Shown: positions 22,928 through 32,913 of the stretch, piece by piece
Numbering within the stretch: the stretch's first letter is position 1
Layout: each line of letters begins with the position of its first letter
NCBI RefSeq assembly: GCF_019968905.1
Contig: NZ_CP079946.1
Coordinates: 8,157,356-8,221,355, forward strand
From: Corallococcus sp. EGB
GTDB taxonomy: Bacteria > Myxococcota > Myxococcia > Myxococcales > Myxococcaceae
DNA: 64,000 nt
Direction of reading: 5' to 3'
Notes under the pieces: generated by a model
The model's input: the letters and a program-made list of their open reading frames with translations, nothing else
What the model was told of the DNA's origin: nothing
The model's database searches: none
Program-made: the position numbers and the translations under genes

Positions 22928-23851
22928 TCACTTCGCCGCCAGGGCGGCAGGCTGCTCGTGCGTGCGCGACGCCCCGGCGCGCGCGGGGACAGCGTCGGCG
23001 ACAGGGTTGGTCAGGGCTCCGAGCCGCTCGATGGAGACCTCACAGACGTCACCGGCGCGAAGGTACCGCGGCGGCGTTCGCGCGGCGCCCACGCCGCTCG
23101 GAGTGCCCATCGCGATGACATCTCCCGGCTGGAGCGTCATGGCCTCGGAGAGGTCCGCGATGACGGTGGCGACGTCGAAGATCATGTCCGACGTGTTCGC
23201 GTCCTGGAGGAGCTCCCCCCCGACACGCATCTGGATGCGCAGCCCGCGAGCGCCCTCGGGCAGCTCATCGGGGGTGACGAGCTCGGGGCCCAGGGGCCCG
23301 GTCCCATCGAAGTTCTTCCCCACCGTCCACTGGGGAGTGCGCTTCTGGTAGTCCCGAATCGAGCCGTCGTTGAAGAGCGTGTACCCGGCGACCCATTCCA
23401 GCGCCCGCTCCCGTGGGATGTTCCGCCCCGGGCGCCCCACCACCACGGCGAGCTCGGCCTCGTAGTCGAGCTGGTTCGAGCAGGTGGGGACCACCAGCGG
23501 CTCACCGTGCGCGAGGAGGCTCGACGGGACACGCGTGAAGACCACGGGGTGGCGCGGCGTTTCGTAGGTCGCCTCCGACGCGTGCGCGACGTAGTTCAAC
23601 CCGAGGCAGAGGAACTTGCTCGGCTCTGGCACGAGCGGCCGGAAGCGGAACTCCGCGGGCGAGAGCACGTACGACTCGGCCGCCTCCGCCGCGCGAGCGG
23701 CGAGCGTCGCCAACGCGCCGGGGCCCCGCTCGAGCAGGGCCCGCAGCGAGCTCCCGACCGACGGGTCGAGAGCCGTCATGTTGACCATCCCTCTGGGGGT
23801 GCGCACGCCCAGGGCGGGCACCTCCTTCACGAGAATCGATGCCATCCGCAT
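22928..23851 (-). CDS. Fumarylacetoacetate hydrolase (FAH) family protein
   Basis: 307 residues. The C-terminal FAH fold (about 85-290) includes FLCLGLNYVAHASE, the metal-binding LDYEAELAVVVG with its acidic residues, and GTPSGVGAARTPPRYLRAGD. The family cleaves C-C bonds of beta-diketo acids or decarboxylates/isomerises meta-cleavage products, using Mg2+. ATG 23851 follows GGGAG at 8 nt. It is the first gene of a three-gene operon and is divergent from a GntR regulator. Confidence 0.88.
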   Translation of the reverse strand: MRMASILVKEVPALGVRTPRGMVNMTALDPSVGSSLRALLERGPGALATLAARAAEAAESYVLSPAEFRFRPLVPEPSKFLCLGLNYVAHASEATYETPRHPVVFTRVPSSLLAHGEPLVVPTCSNQLDYEAELAVVVGRPGRNIPRERALEWVAGYTLFNDGSIRDYQKRTPQWTVGKNFDGTGPLGPELVTPDELPEGARGLRIQMRVGGELLQDANTSDMIFDVATVIADLSEAMTLQPGDVIAMGTPSGVGAARTPPRYLRAGDVCEVSIERLGALTNPVADAVPARAGASRTHEQPAALAAK

Positions 23852-23913
23852 GTCGCTGGTCTCCCTGTGCCGCCCGCCCAGGTTAGCGACGGAGCCGAGG
23901 CACATCAACCAAA

Positions 23914-23921
23914 TGTCGACA
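23914..23921. promoter_or_regulatory. TGTCGACA palindrome in the AT-rich FAH/GntR divergent region
   Basis: The 153-bp gap between FAH and GntR is unusually A/T-rich for this genome and must hold both promoters. An 8-bp perfect palindrome with A/T flanks (AATGTCGACAAAA) is a candidate GntR half-site pair. Inference only. Confidence 0.3.
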
Positions 23922-24004
23922 AAATACACTTTGCATCCAATTCGACGCCTTGTGTCAATTTCGCGCCCTGACGTATAGGTCGTGTCGTTCCCATGAGGAG
24001 GTCG

Positions 24005-24757
24005 ATGGCTGCTCCATCCCGCATCCGTGGCCCGGTGTCCGAACCCACGCTCGCGTCGGCGGTCGTAGACCGGCTGCGCGGGGACATCCTTCATGGGGTG
24101 TTGCCCCCGGGTGAGAAGCTGCGGCTCGAACATCTGGCGCCACGCTACGGCGTCGGGCGGACACCGCTGCGGGAGGCCTGCTGCCGACTGGCGTCCGAGG
24201 GGCTCGTCACCATCGAGGACCAACGTGGCTTCCGGGTGGCGCCCATCTCTCGCGCCGACATCCTGGACCTGACGCGGACGCGCCAGCAGATCGAGACGCT
24301 CGCGCTGCGCGCGGCCATCATCCATGGCGACATCACCTGGGAGGGAGAGGTGACCGCGGCCCTGCACCGCCTCCTCCGGAGCGTCCAGGCCTCGGAGCAA
24401 GGGACGCTCGACGAGGCCTGGGAGCTCGAGCACGCGCGCTTCCACGCGGCCCTGCTCAGCGCGTGCGGCTCGCCCTGGCTCCTGAAGTTCCATGCGACCT
24501 TGTTCGACCAGACCGAACGCTACCGGCGCCTTGCCCAGGCGCACGGCAAGGCCGGGAGGGACGTGGAGGCAGAGCACACCGCGCTCGTGCGAGCCACCCT
24601 GGACCGCGACGCGGAGCGCGCCTGCGCGCTCCTGACCGAGCACCTGGCGAGGACCACCGAGCTCGTCCTCCATGTCCACCCGGGGCTGCGCGCGAGCGCT
24701 CCTCCCCCTCAGAAGACTTTGCCGACAAAAATCCGTTCCCATCCCACAAAGGATTGA
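24005..24757 (+). CDS. GntR-family (FadR/FCD type) transcriptional regulator
   Basis: 250 residues. N-terminal winged HTH (about 15-75: VVDRLRGDILHGVLPPGEKL, YGVGRTPLREACCRLASEGL) and a helical FCD ligand domain (about 85-225) with the Asp/His metal-type residues in WELEHARFHAAL and AEHTALVRA. ATG 24005 follows GAGG; an in-frame ATG at 23993 is the alternative. It is divergent from the FAH operon, which it probably represses until a catabolic acid is present. The alpha/beta hydrolase starts 36 bp downstream. Confidence 0.9.
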   Translation: MAAPSRIRGPVSEPTLASAVVDRLRGDILHGVLPPGEKLRLEHLAPRYGVGRTPLREACCRLASEGLVTIEDQRGFRVAPISRADILDLTRTRQQIETLALRAAIIHGDITWEGEVTAALHRLLRSVQASEQGTLDEAWELEHARFHAALLSACGSPWLLKFHATLFDQTERYRRLAQAHGKAGRDVEAEHTALVRATLDRDAERACALLTEHLARTTELVLHVHPGLRASAPPPQKTLPTKIRSHPTKD

Positions 24758-24793
24758 CGGGCCGTCCGCGGGCGCGTACTGGCGGCGGCCGAC

Positions 24794-25636
24794 ATGCTGC
24801 GCACTTGCTTCGTTGAAGGTTCAGGTGGCGTCCGGCTCGCGGTGAGCGAGACGGGCCCGTCGTCGGGTGCACCCTGCGTGCTCTTCGTGCATGGCTTCGC
24901 CCAGAGCCGCCATGCGTGGGACACGGTCCTCCAGGGCGGTCTGGCTCGGAGCCACCGGCTCGTCGCGGTCGACCTCCGTGGTCACGGCGACTCGGACAAG
25001 CCTGAAGGGGACGCGCCGTACGTGAATGGCGTCCACTTCGCCGCAGACCTGGAGGCGGTCATCCAGCGGCTCGGCCTGGAGCGGCCGGTCGTGGTCTCCT
25101 GGTCATACGGTGGCGTCGTCGTCGGGGACTACCTCCGGCACCGGGGAGATTCCGCGTTGGGCGGCCTCTTCTTCGTGGCCGCGTCGCTCAAGACAGGCAA
25201 GCCCGCGCGCGCCCTGTTCGGGCCAGGAATGATGTCGAACGCGCGGGGCCTGCTGTCCGAGGACGCGGAAACCTACGAGGCCGCCGCTCGCGCCTTCATC
25301 GGCGCATGCGCCGCGCGACGAGTCGACCCGTCGCTGGCCGAGGAGAGCGTCCGCGCCATGCTCCGCGTGCCCCCGAACGTTCGGCGCGCGCTCCTCTCCC
25401 GCGCGGAGGACTACTCGGTGGAGCTGGAGCGTTGCGGCCGCCCTGTGGCGACGCTCCACGGTGAGCTCGACCTGGTGGTCCTTCCGAGCATGAGTTCGGA
25501 GGTGGTGCTGCCGTGCGCCCGCGCGGCGCGGGGCACGTGGCTTCCGGGCGTGGGGCACCTGCCCTTCATCGAGGCGACAGCGGACTTCGAGGCCGCGCTC
25601 GCGCACTTCGTGGAGGCCGCGAAGTCGGCGGAGTGA
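24794..25636 (+). CDS. Alpha/beta hydrolase
   Basis: 280 residues with the standard fold. Oxyanion region FVHGFAQSRHAW, strand-4 motif VAVDLRGHGDSDKP, nucleophile Ser104 in VSWSYGGV (Ser instead of the first Gly of GxSxG), catalytic Asp in HGELDLVV and His in GVGHLPF. A complete triad is therefore present. It is likely an esterase or C-C bond hydrolase acting with the neighbouring FAH/VOC pathway and co-transcribed with the GntR gene. Confidence 0.85.
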   Translation: MLRTCFVEGSGGVRLAVSETGPSSGAPCVLFVHGFAQSRHAWDTVLQGGLARSHRLVAVDLRGHGDSDKPEGDAPYVNGVHFAADLEAVIQRLGLERPVVVSWSYGGVVVGDYLRHRGDSALGGLFFVAASLKTGKPARALFGPGMMSNARGLLSEDAETYEAAARAFIGACAARRVDPSLAEESVRAMLRVPPNVRRALLSRAEDYSVELERCGRPVATLHGELDLVVLPSMSSEVVLPCARAARGTWLPGVGHLPFIEATADFEAALAHFVEAAKSAE

Positions 25637-25774
25637 CGTCCGGTGCGCCTCCGCCCACGGGAGGCAGGCACTGCGGTCTTCGGAGCGTCACGCTCGACGT
25701 GGCCCGTCGCGCCAGCAAGGCCCCCGGGGGAAGTCCTGGCGGACCTGGCCCCGGCCCCGCGGCCAGGGCACGCG

Positions 25775-26005
25775 CTATGCCTTTCGCACCTCGCGGATGA
25801 TGCCCTCGGCTTCGGGCTCGCCCAGCGCGACGAGCTGTTCGAGGTCGCCACGGATCAGGAACTCCGCCTCGGCGCGGAAGAAGGGCGTCTCGGCGACGGT
25901 CTCCGCGCTCCAGTGGATGCCCGACAGGCTCATCACGAGCCGCAGCAGCCGGAGGCGAACGCCGGAGTCCGCCGGGCTCGCGGACGAGTCATCCAGGTTC
26001 CAGGC
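25775..26005 (-). pseudogene. C-terminal fragment of an unidentified protein
   Basis: On the minus strand about 75 residues remain before the stop at 25775: LRLLRLVMSLSGIHWSAETV then FFRAEAEFLIRGDLEQLVAL and EGIIREVRKA. It is helical and protein-like, perhaps the end of a TetR-type ligand domain, but not firmly recognised. Its upstream part has been replaced by the IS91-like fragment that starts near 26020. Confidence 0.4.
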
Positions 26006-26019
26006 GCGAAAGTGCGGCC

Positions 26020-26369
26020 ATTTCTGCTCCCTCAAGCGGGGGGCGGAGCCGGGGCTGGAGGAGGAGAGCCCGGCCCTGGCTGCGACAGTGGAGTCGGCGA
26101 AGGAGCGCACGCCGCGATTGGATTGGGCGGGACTGCTGCGCCGGACGTTCGCGCTGGATGTCTTCGCCTGCTCTCGGTGTGGAGGCCGCACGAAGGTGCT
26201 GGCATACCTGACGGCCCCTGGTGGGGGACCTGCCATTCTGGAGCACCTGGCATTGCCCTCGCGGCCCGCGAAGCTGGCACCGCGCACTGCCCGCAGGGCA
26301 CCCGGCCGCAGCCATCCTCGGCCCCTCTTCCCCCCCGCAGCCCTCAACAGGGTTCCTATCCGTCCAATC
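26020..26369 (+). mobile_element. IS91-like element, 3' part with transposase C-terminus and terminal hairpin
   Basis: The longest of the copies. The plus strand encodes LDWAGLLRRTFALDVFACSR then CGGRTKVLAYLTAPGGGPAI and LEHLALPSRPAKLAP. This matches the C-terminal end of IS91-family transposases (LLRRVFDxD..C.RCGG..ILEHLGL..PAR). The element continues to CCCTCAACAGGG (small hairpin) and TTCCTATCCGTCCAAT, next to CTTG at 26370-26373. The 5' part with the HUH/Y2 catalytic residues is missing. Confidence 0.75.
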
Positions 26370-26476
26370 CTTGATCGAACCCGAACGAGGCGGAAGCTGA
26401 GCTCCCAGGTCTTCCACCGGCCCCCCATGTGTCTGATGCTCGGGTGTCCTCTCCTGCCCGGCTGGCGCGGGGCCTC

Positions 26477-29143
<2,667 letters not shown>

Positions 29144-29309
29144 TGCTTTAGGTCCCCTTACAGGGCCGTCATATCCGTGGCGCCCCGTGTCTCGAACACT
29201 GTGAATCTGGGGACCGCGGCGCGACCCCACCAGTGAGCGCCGAACAACCGCTCACGCTTCCCGTGACAGGCAGGCCTCCGCGGAGCGCCTGCCGATGCTT
29301 CGCGCCTGC

Positions 29310-29432
29310 CCTGCGCCAGACGTGCGCGAGCAAGCTCACGCCCGGCGCCAGGAAGGTGATGAGGCCAAAGCGGATGGCAGCGATGCCGCGCAGAGCAACG
29401 GCCCACCAGCGGGACGAGCGCGTCAGGACCAT
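29310..29432 (-). pseudogene. HdeD/DUF308-like membrane protein, N-terminal stub
   Basis: The frame from ATG 29432 reads SRWWAVALRGIAAIRFGLIT then FLAPGVSLLAHVW, the typical first hairpin of HdeD-family proteins. It then degenerates into Arg/Gly-rich sequence with no further membrane segments. Most of the gene has been lost. It occupies the 304-bp gap between the Clp gene and the DsbA-like gene; nothing else is seen there. Confidence 0.55.
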
Positions 29433-29447
29433 GGCTGCTGCACTCCC

Positions 29448-30062
29448 TCAAATATGGAAATGGGGCGGCGCCTGGAACCGGCCCATGCGCGGCACGCGGT
29501 CGCCTTCCCAGGGAAGCCCTGTCATCGGCTCGATGTCGGGCCCCGCCCGCTGCTCGATGGCGGCGAGCAGCGCCTCGGCCGTGTAGGCGCCGTTGTGGCG
29601 CTCCCCGTTGAGGAAGAAGCTCGGGGTGCCGTTCACGCCACTGCGCACGCCGTCCATGAAGTCGCGGCGAACCTTGGGGAGATGGCGGTGCTCCTGGAGG
29701 TCACGAGTGAAGCGGCCCATGTCGAGCCCCAGGTCGGCCGCGTAGGTCAGCAGCGCGGGAGCCTCCAGGCTCTGCTGGTTCTCGAAGAGCCTGTCGTACA
29801 TCTCCCAGAACCTGCCCTGCGCGCCGGCGGCCTCCGCGGCCTCCGCGGCCAGCAGCGCGTGCGGGTGGAGCTGGGAGAGCGGGAAGTGGCGGAAGACGAA
29901 GCGGACCCGGTCCCCGACAGCGCTCTCGAGCCGCTTCAACTCCCAGAAGGCCCGCCCGCAGTAGGGACACTCGAAGTCGCCGTACTCCAGGAGGGTGATG
30001 GGGGCATCGGCCGGCCCCTTGGCCCAGTCATTGGCGTCCACGCCTCTGCGAAGTCTGCTCAT
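29448..30062 (-). CDS. DsbA-family thioredoxin-fold protein
   Basis: 204 residues without a signal peptide, so probably cytoplasmic. Thioredoxin-type active site FECPYCGRAF (CPYC) at about residues 32-35, a helical insertion, and the cis-Pro loop GVNGTPSFFLNG. This matches the DsbA/FrnE-like group that handles thiol-disulfide exchange. ATG 30062 overlaps the TGA of the peroxiredoxin gene (ATGA), so the two are translationally coupled. It may serve as reductant for the peroxiredoxin. Confidence 0.88.
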   Translation of the reverse strand: MSRLRRGVDANDWAKGPADAPITLLEYGDFECPYCGRAFWELKRLESAVGDRVRFVFRHFPLSQLHPHALLAAEAAEAAGAQGRFWEMYDRLFENQQSLEAPALLTYAADLGLDMGRFTRDLQEHRHLPKVRRDFMDGVRSGVNGTPSFFLNGERHNGAYTAEALLAAIEQRAGPDIEPMTGLPWEGDRVPRMGRFQAPPHFHI

Positions 30063-30631
30063 GTCCGGGCCTCCGTCCGAGATGGCTGCTGCTGTGGCTG
30101 GAAGGTGGGGACCTCCATCGGTTTGCCAGTCAGCCGCTCGAGCGCGTCGATGACGCCGTCCGCGCCGGGGTTGAACTCGAGGGGCGAGACGTGGCTCCAG
30201 TAGATGTCGCCCTTGCCGTCGATGACGTAGAGCGCCCGCTCGCAGATGCCGGCGTCCTCCCGGTAGACGTTGTAGCGGCGGGAGATCTCTCCCTTCGGAT
30301 GGAAGTCGGAGAGGAGCGGAATCTGGATGTGGAGCTCCTTGGCGAAGGCGATGTGGCTCCAGAGGGAGTCGCACGAGATGCCGAACACCTTCGCGCCGAA
30401 CTGGCCAAGCTCGGGCAGCAGCTCGTTGAAGAGCCCCAGCTCGTTGGTGCAGACGGGGGTGAAGTCCCCTGGATAGAAGACGAGGACGACGGGTGAGCCC
30501 CGCTGGTCCGCAAGCTTGATGCGACGCCCGTCGGGGGTGGACGCGCCGTCCCATTCAGGCGCGCGGGTGCCAGGCGGCAGACCGTGCACAAGGATGCCTG
30601 AGGCGGGAGGGGGGGGAGCAAGTGTGGCCAT
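30059..30631 (-). CDS. Peroxiredoxin (AhpC/TSA-Bcp type)
   Basis: 190 residues. The peroxidatic site is in VFYPGDFTPVCTNELGLF (PxxxTxxC), with the conserved Arg later in ICERALYVID. It uses a cysteine to reduce peroxides. The second cysteine in GISCD may resolve it. Start ATG 30631. It is the first gene of a two-gene operon with a DsbA-like protein; the Clp ATPase is downstream on the same strand. Together they look like a redox and protein-damage response set. Confidence 0.9.
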   Translation of the reverse strand: MATLAPPPPASGILVHGLPPGTRAPEWDGASTPDGRRIKLADQRGSPVVLVFYPGDFTPVCTNELGLFNELLPELGQFGAKVFGISCDSLWSHIAFAKELHIQIPLLSDFHPKGEISRRYNVYREDAGICERALYVIDGKGDIYWSHVSPLEFNPGADGVIDALERLTGKPMEVPTFQPQQQPSRTEART

Positions 30632-30820
30632 TGGATGGGTTCCTTTTGCCCAATCTGGTACCCGGTGCGCGCTGGCGCCCACCCCAGCTCCAAGGCCTCG
30701 ATGGAAGCACGTGGCGGAAGCACGTGGCCCGGGCCGCTGTCAGAGCGTCCAGTGAGGAGCCCGGACGCCGCGAGGCCTCGGGGCGGGGAAGGCAGGGGGC
30801 CCTCGAGACGACCCATGCAC
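30632..30820. promoter_or_regulatory. Upstream region of the peroxiredoxin operon
   Basis: No gene is supported. Direct repeats of GGAAGCACGTGG-type sequence occur at 30704 and 30717 (GAAGCACGTGGC twice) and could be regulator sites. The IS3 remnant begins at about 30821. Confidence 0.3.
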
Positions 30821-31065
30821 TGAAGTTGCCCCGGTTTCGTGGAGTCCCACCCGCTGTGCGAAGAGGGTCCCACGATGCCGAAGTCACGCCCCCCATACCC
30901 GCCTGATTTCCGTGAGCGGGGCGTCGAACTAGCGATGTGTGAGAGCTGCTTCGCCACACTCGAGTGTGAGCTGCTCGCACGCCGCCGTTTTACAACTCAC
31001 GCCGAGGCGAGGATGGCCGTCTTCCGCTTCCTCGAAGGCTGGTACAATCCGCTCAGACGCCAGCC
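30821..31065 (+). mobile_element. IS3-family element collapsed by internal deletion
   Basis: The left end (TGAAGTTGCCCCGGTTTCGT) leads to an orfA start at 30875 (MPKSRPPYPPDFRERGVELA). It then switches directly to the last part of orfB (MCESCFATLECELLARRRFT, FRFLEGWYNPLRR). The orfA remainder and the whole catalytic core are missing, so a single clean deletion created a short in-frame fusion. It is not related to the IS3 copy at 3230 beyond family level. Confidence 0.75.
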
Positions 31066-31089
31066 AGTCTGCGAAGGCGCGAGGCCCGG

Positions 31090-31380
31090 CTTGCCGAACG
31101 TGAGGCTCTCACCGTCCGTGGGAACCCGGTCCGTCAGCACGCGGTAGCCTCTGTCCGTGACGAGCGCCCGTATCCGAGCGCCGGTAACCGCCGACGCCCG
31201 GCACGTAGACTCCCGCCTCGCTGGAGATGAGCATGTTCCGCTCCAGCCGGTGCTCACTCTCCACGGCCATCCATGGCGGTTCATGGTTCCCCAGTCCGAA
31301 TCCATGCCCGTGCGGTGCAGTTGCGGCGCCGGCTCTGCGAATCCCTGATGCGAGTGGATCCGGCCGCGGCACTTCAGGGC
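31090..31380 (-). other. Gap with possible decayed coding sequence
   Basis: On the minus strand, two overlapping frames carry short protein-like stretches (RNMLISSEAGVYVPGVGG, then GARIRALVTDRGYRVLTDRV), which suggests a frameshifted relic. No family is recognised and no start or stop can be assigned. Confidence 0.25.
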
Positions 31381-31395
31381 GTCACGAGGCGCGGA

Positions 31396-31839
31396 CTAAA
31401 GGCAGGGTGCGCACTCGGGGGCGCACCGGTAGCTGCCGTCGCAGCGCTGGCAGAGGAACTGGTGCGGCGGGCAGCTCGTGGAGTCCATGGCGGACACGGA
31501 CGGGTCCGGGTTGGCCACCTGGGGAGCGCACTCGAAGCACTTCGCGGCGCAGTAGGAGCCCGTGCCATCGCAAGTGGGGCAGAGCCTCTGGCCCGTCTTG
31601 CAGGTGACGCCCTCGGCCTCGACGGTGGGCGCGGCGATGGGGACGGCGCAGTCCATGCACATCATGGCGCAGTAGGTGCTCTTCCCATCACACGTGGGGC
31701 AGAGGTGCTGGCCCATTGCACAGGTGCTGCCCTGGGCGGTCACCCGCTCGTCCTGCATCACGTTCTCATCAGCCACTCCGCAACCCACGACCAGCGTCAG
31801 CATCGCAACAACGGACATCGCGAGAGCATTCAGCTTCAT
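31396..31839 (-). CDS. Cysteine-rich lipoprotein with three repeats
   Basis: 147 residues. A lipoprotein signal peptide ends in LTLVVGCG (lipobox VVGC). The mature part has three imperfect repeats of about 35 residues with a shared core: QHLCPTCDG, QRLCPTCDG, QFLCQRCDG. Each is followed by YCA/RCA and a CxxC pair. The dense cysteine pattern suggests disulfides or metal binding at the outer surface. ATG 31839 follows AAAGGA with good spacing; ATG 31845 is too close to it. No family is recognised. Confidence 0.7.
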   Translation of the reverse strand: MKLNALAMSVVAMLTLVVGCGVADENVMQDERVTAQGSTCAMGQHLCPTCDGKSTYCAMMCMDCAVPIAAPTVEAEGVTCKTGQRLCPTCDGTGSYCAAKCFECAPQVANPDPSVSAMDSTSCPPHQFLCQRCDGSYRCAPECAPCL

Positions 31840-31954
31840 CGTCATTCCTTTGGTTGGGGGGAACCGCGTACAGCAGCGCGCACCCTACCCATGTCGCCGA
31901 ATGCTGACGAGTAACGTGTGCGGCATGACTGCCCCGGATGTCGCTGCATGGACG

Positions 31955-32200
31955 TTGCCGTGGCGGGGGGGTCGGCCTGAGCAGCAACCTCGGCGCGAGT
32001 GACGCGCCGCCCCCGTACCGGCTGCTCGACGGCGAGCCCGGCCTCTTCGACTGCTTGAAGTACAGCCCGCCGCTGTCGCTGGAGGAGACGCGCGCAGGCC
32101 TCGCTCTTTCCGGAGATGTGGCGGCGCCGCGCGGACGTGCCGGTTCTTTACCACCCGGCGCACCTCAACCTCTACGGCCCGGAGCGGGAGCCGGCGCAGC
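31955..32200 (+). pseudogene. Frameshifted N-terminal fragment, possibly DUF692-like
   Basis: The plus strand reads GVGLSSNLGASDAPPPYRLL then GLFDCLKYSPPLSLEETRAG. After one frameshift near 32105 it reads FPEMWRRRADVPVLYHPAHL then NLYGPERE. The HPxHLNLYG part resembles a metal-binding segment of DUF692-type (multinuclear iron oxidase) proteins, but this is tentative. It ends before an IS91-like copy. Confidence 0.35.
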
Positions 32201-32320
32201 AGCCTTCCACGTCCCCCGCTGCGAAGGGCGGCGTCTCTCCGACGCCGTCGAAGGTTTGGATTCCCTTGCGGAAGCTTACGCCAAACCAGCTCGTCGTGAG
32301 CGCGGGGAACGGCTTGGAGA

Positions 32321-32863
32321 TCAGCTTGTACTTCCCCAGGGTGGATGCAGTGGGCCGGGCCGAGTTGCCGAGGAGGACGTCCGACTTCGACGTGTTCGCC
32401 TGCGTGAGGTGTGGAGGCCGCGGGAGGGTGCTGGCATACCTGACGGCCCCCGGAGGGGGACCCGCCATTCTGGAGCACCTGGCATTGCCCTCGCGGCCTG
32501 CGAAGCTGGCCCCGGCACAGGGGCCCCCCAGAGCGCGTGGTGTTGAGCCCAAGCACCCAAGTGGCGAAGGCCCTCGAGCTGGAGCTCCGGATCCGCATGG
32601 GAGCACAGCGCGTCGATCAATGCTTGCGCGTCGGGAGCCTCGGCCGGAGAGAGCCGCTGGACGGCACGCAACACCCGCCCTCCAACCGGCAGGGACGCCA
32701 GCCTCACCAGCGGAACCTCCGGAGGAAGCAGGCGGGCCAGCTCGGCGAGGAGGACCTGCGACTCGGGGGGACACACGCGCCAAGGGCCTCCGGAAGCGCC
32801 TCCATCAGCGATGAGGAGTGCGCGGCGGCGTGGGGTGAACGCTTCCGAGCGGGGCTGAGGCAT
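32321..32863 (-). CDS. Unidentified protein with IS91-derived C-terminus
   Basis: 180 residues from ATG 32863. The first about 110 are native (FTPRRRALLIADGGASGGPW, LLAELARLLPPEVPLVRLAS, ELQLEGLRHLGAWAQHHALW). A short hydrophobic start is followed by helical segments. The rest (GPASQAARAMPGAPEWRVPL onward) is the antisense of the IS91-like fragment. The gene has therefore been truncated and given a random tail, and may be inactive. Family not recognised. Confidence 0.4.
   Translation of the reverse strand: MPQPRSEAFTPRRRALLIADGGASGGPWRVCPPESQVLLAELARLLPPEVPLVRLASLPVGGRVLRAVQRLSPAEAPDAQALIDALCSHADPELQLEGLRHLGAWAQHHALWGAPVPGPASQAARAMPGAPEWRVPLRGPSGMPAPSRGLHTSRRRTRRSRTSSSATRPGPLHPPWGSTS
32365..32535 (+). 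repeat. IS91-like transposase 3' fragment
   Basis: Encodes RRTSDFDVFACVRCGGRGRV then LAYLTAPGGGPAILEHLALP, the zinc-ribbon and C-terminal end of the same IS91-like transposase as at 26020. It reads antisense into the C-terminus of the minus-strand gene ending at 32321. The terminal hairpin part is absent. Confidence 0.75.
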
Positions 32864-32913
32864 GGAGCCCTTTATAGATATAGAGGGTCGCCTGGCCAGT
32901 GCCCGCTCCCGCC

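Noticed and set aside
30704-30730. Close direct repeats GAAGCACGTGGC upstream of the peroxiredoxin
   Set aside because: Only two short copies; not enough for a repeat array, though noted as possible regulator sites.
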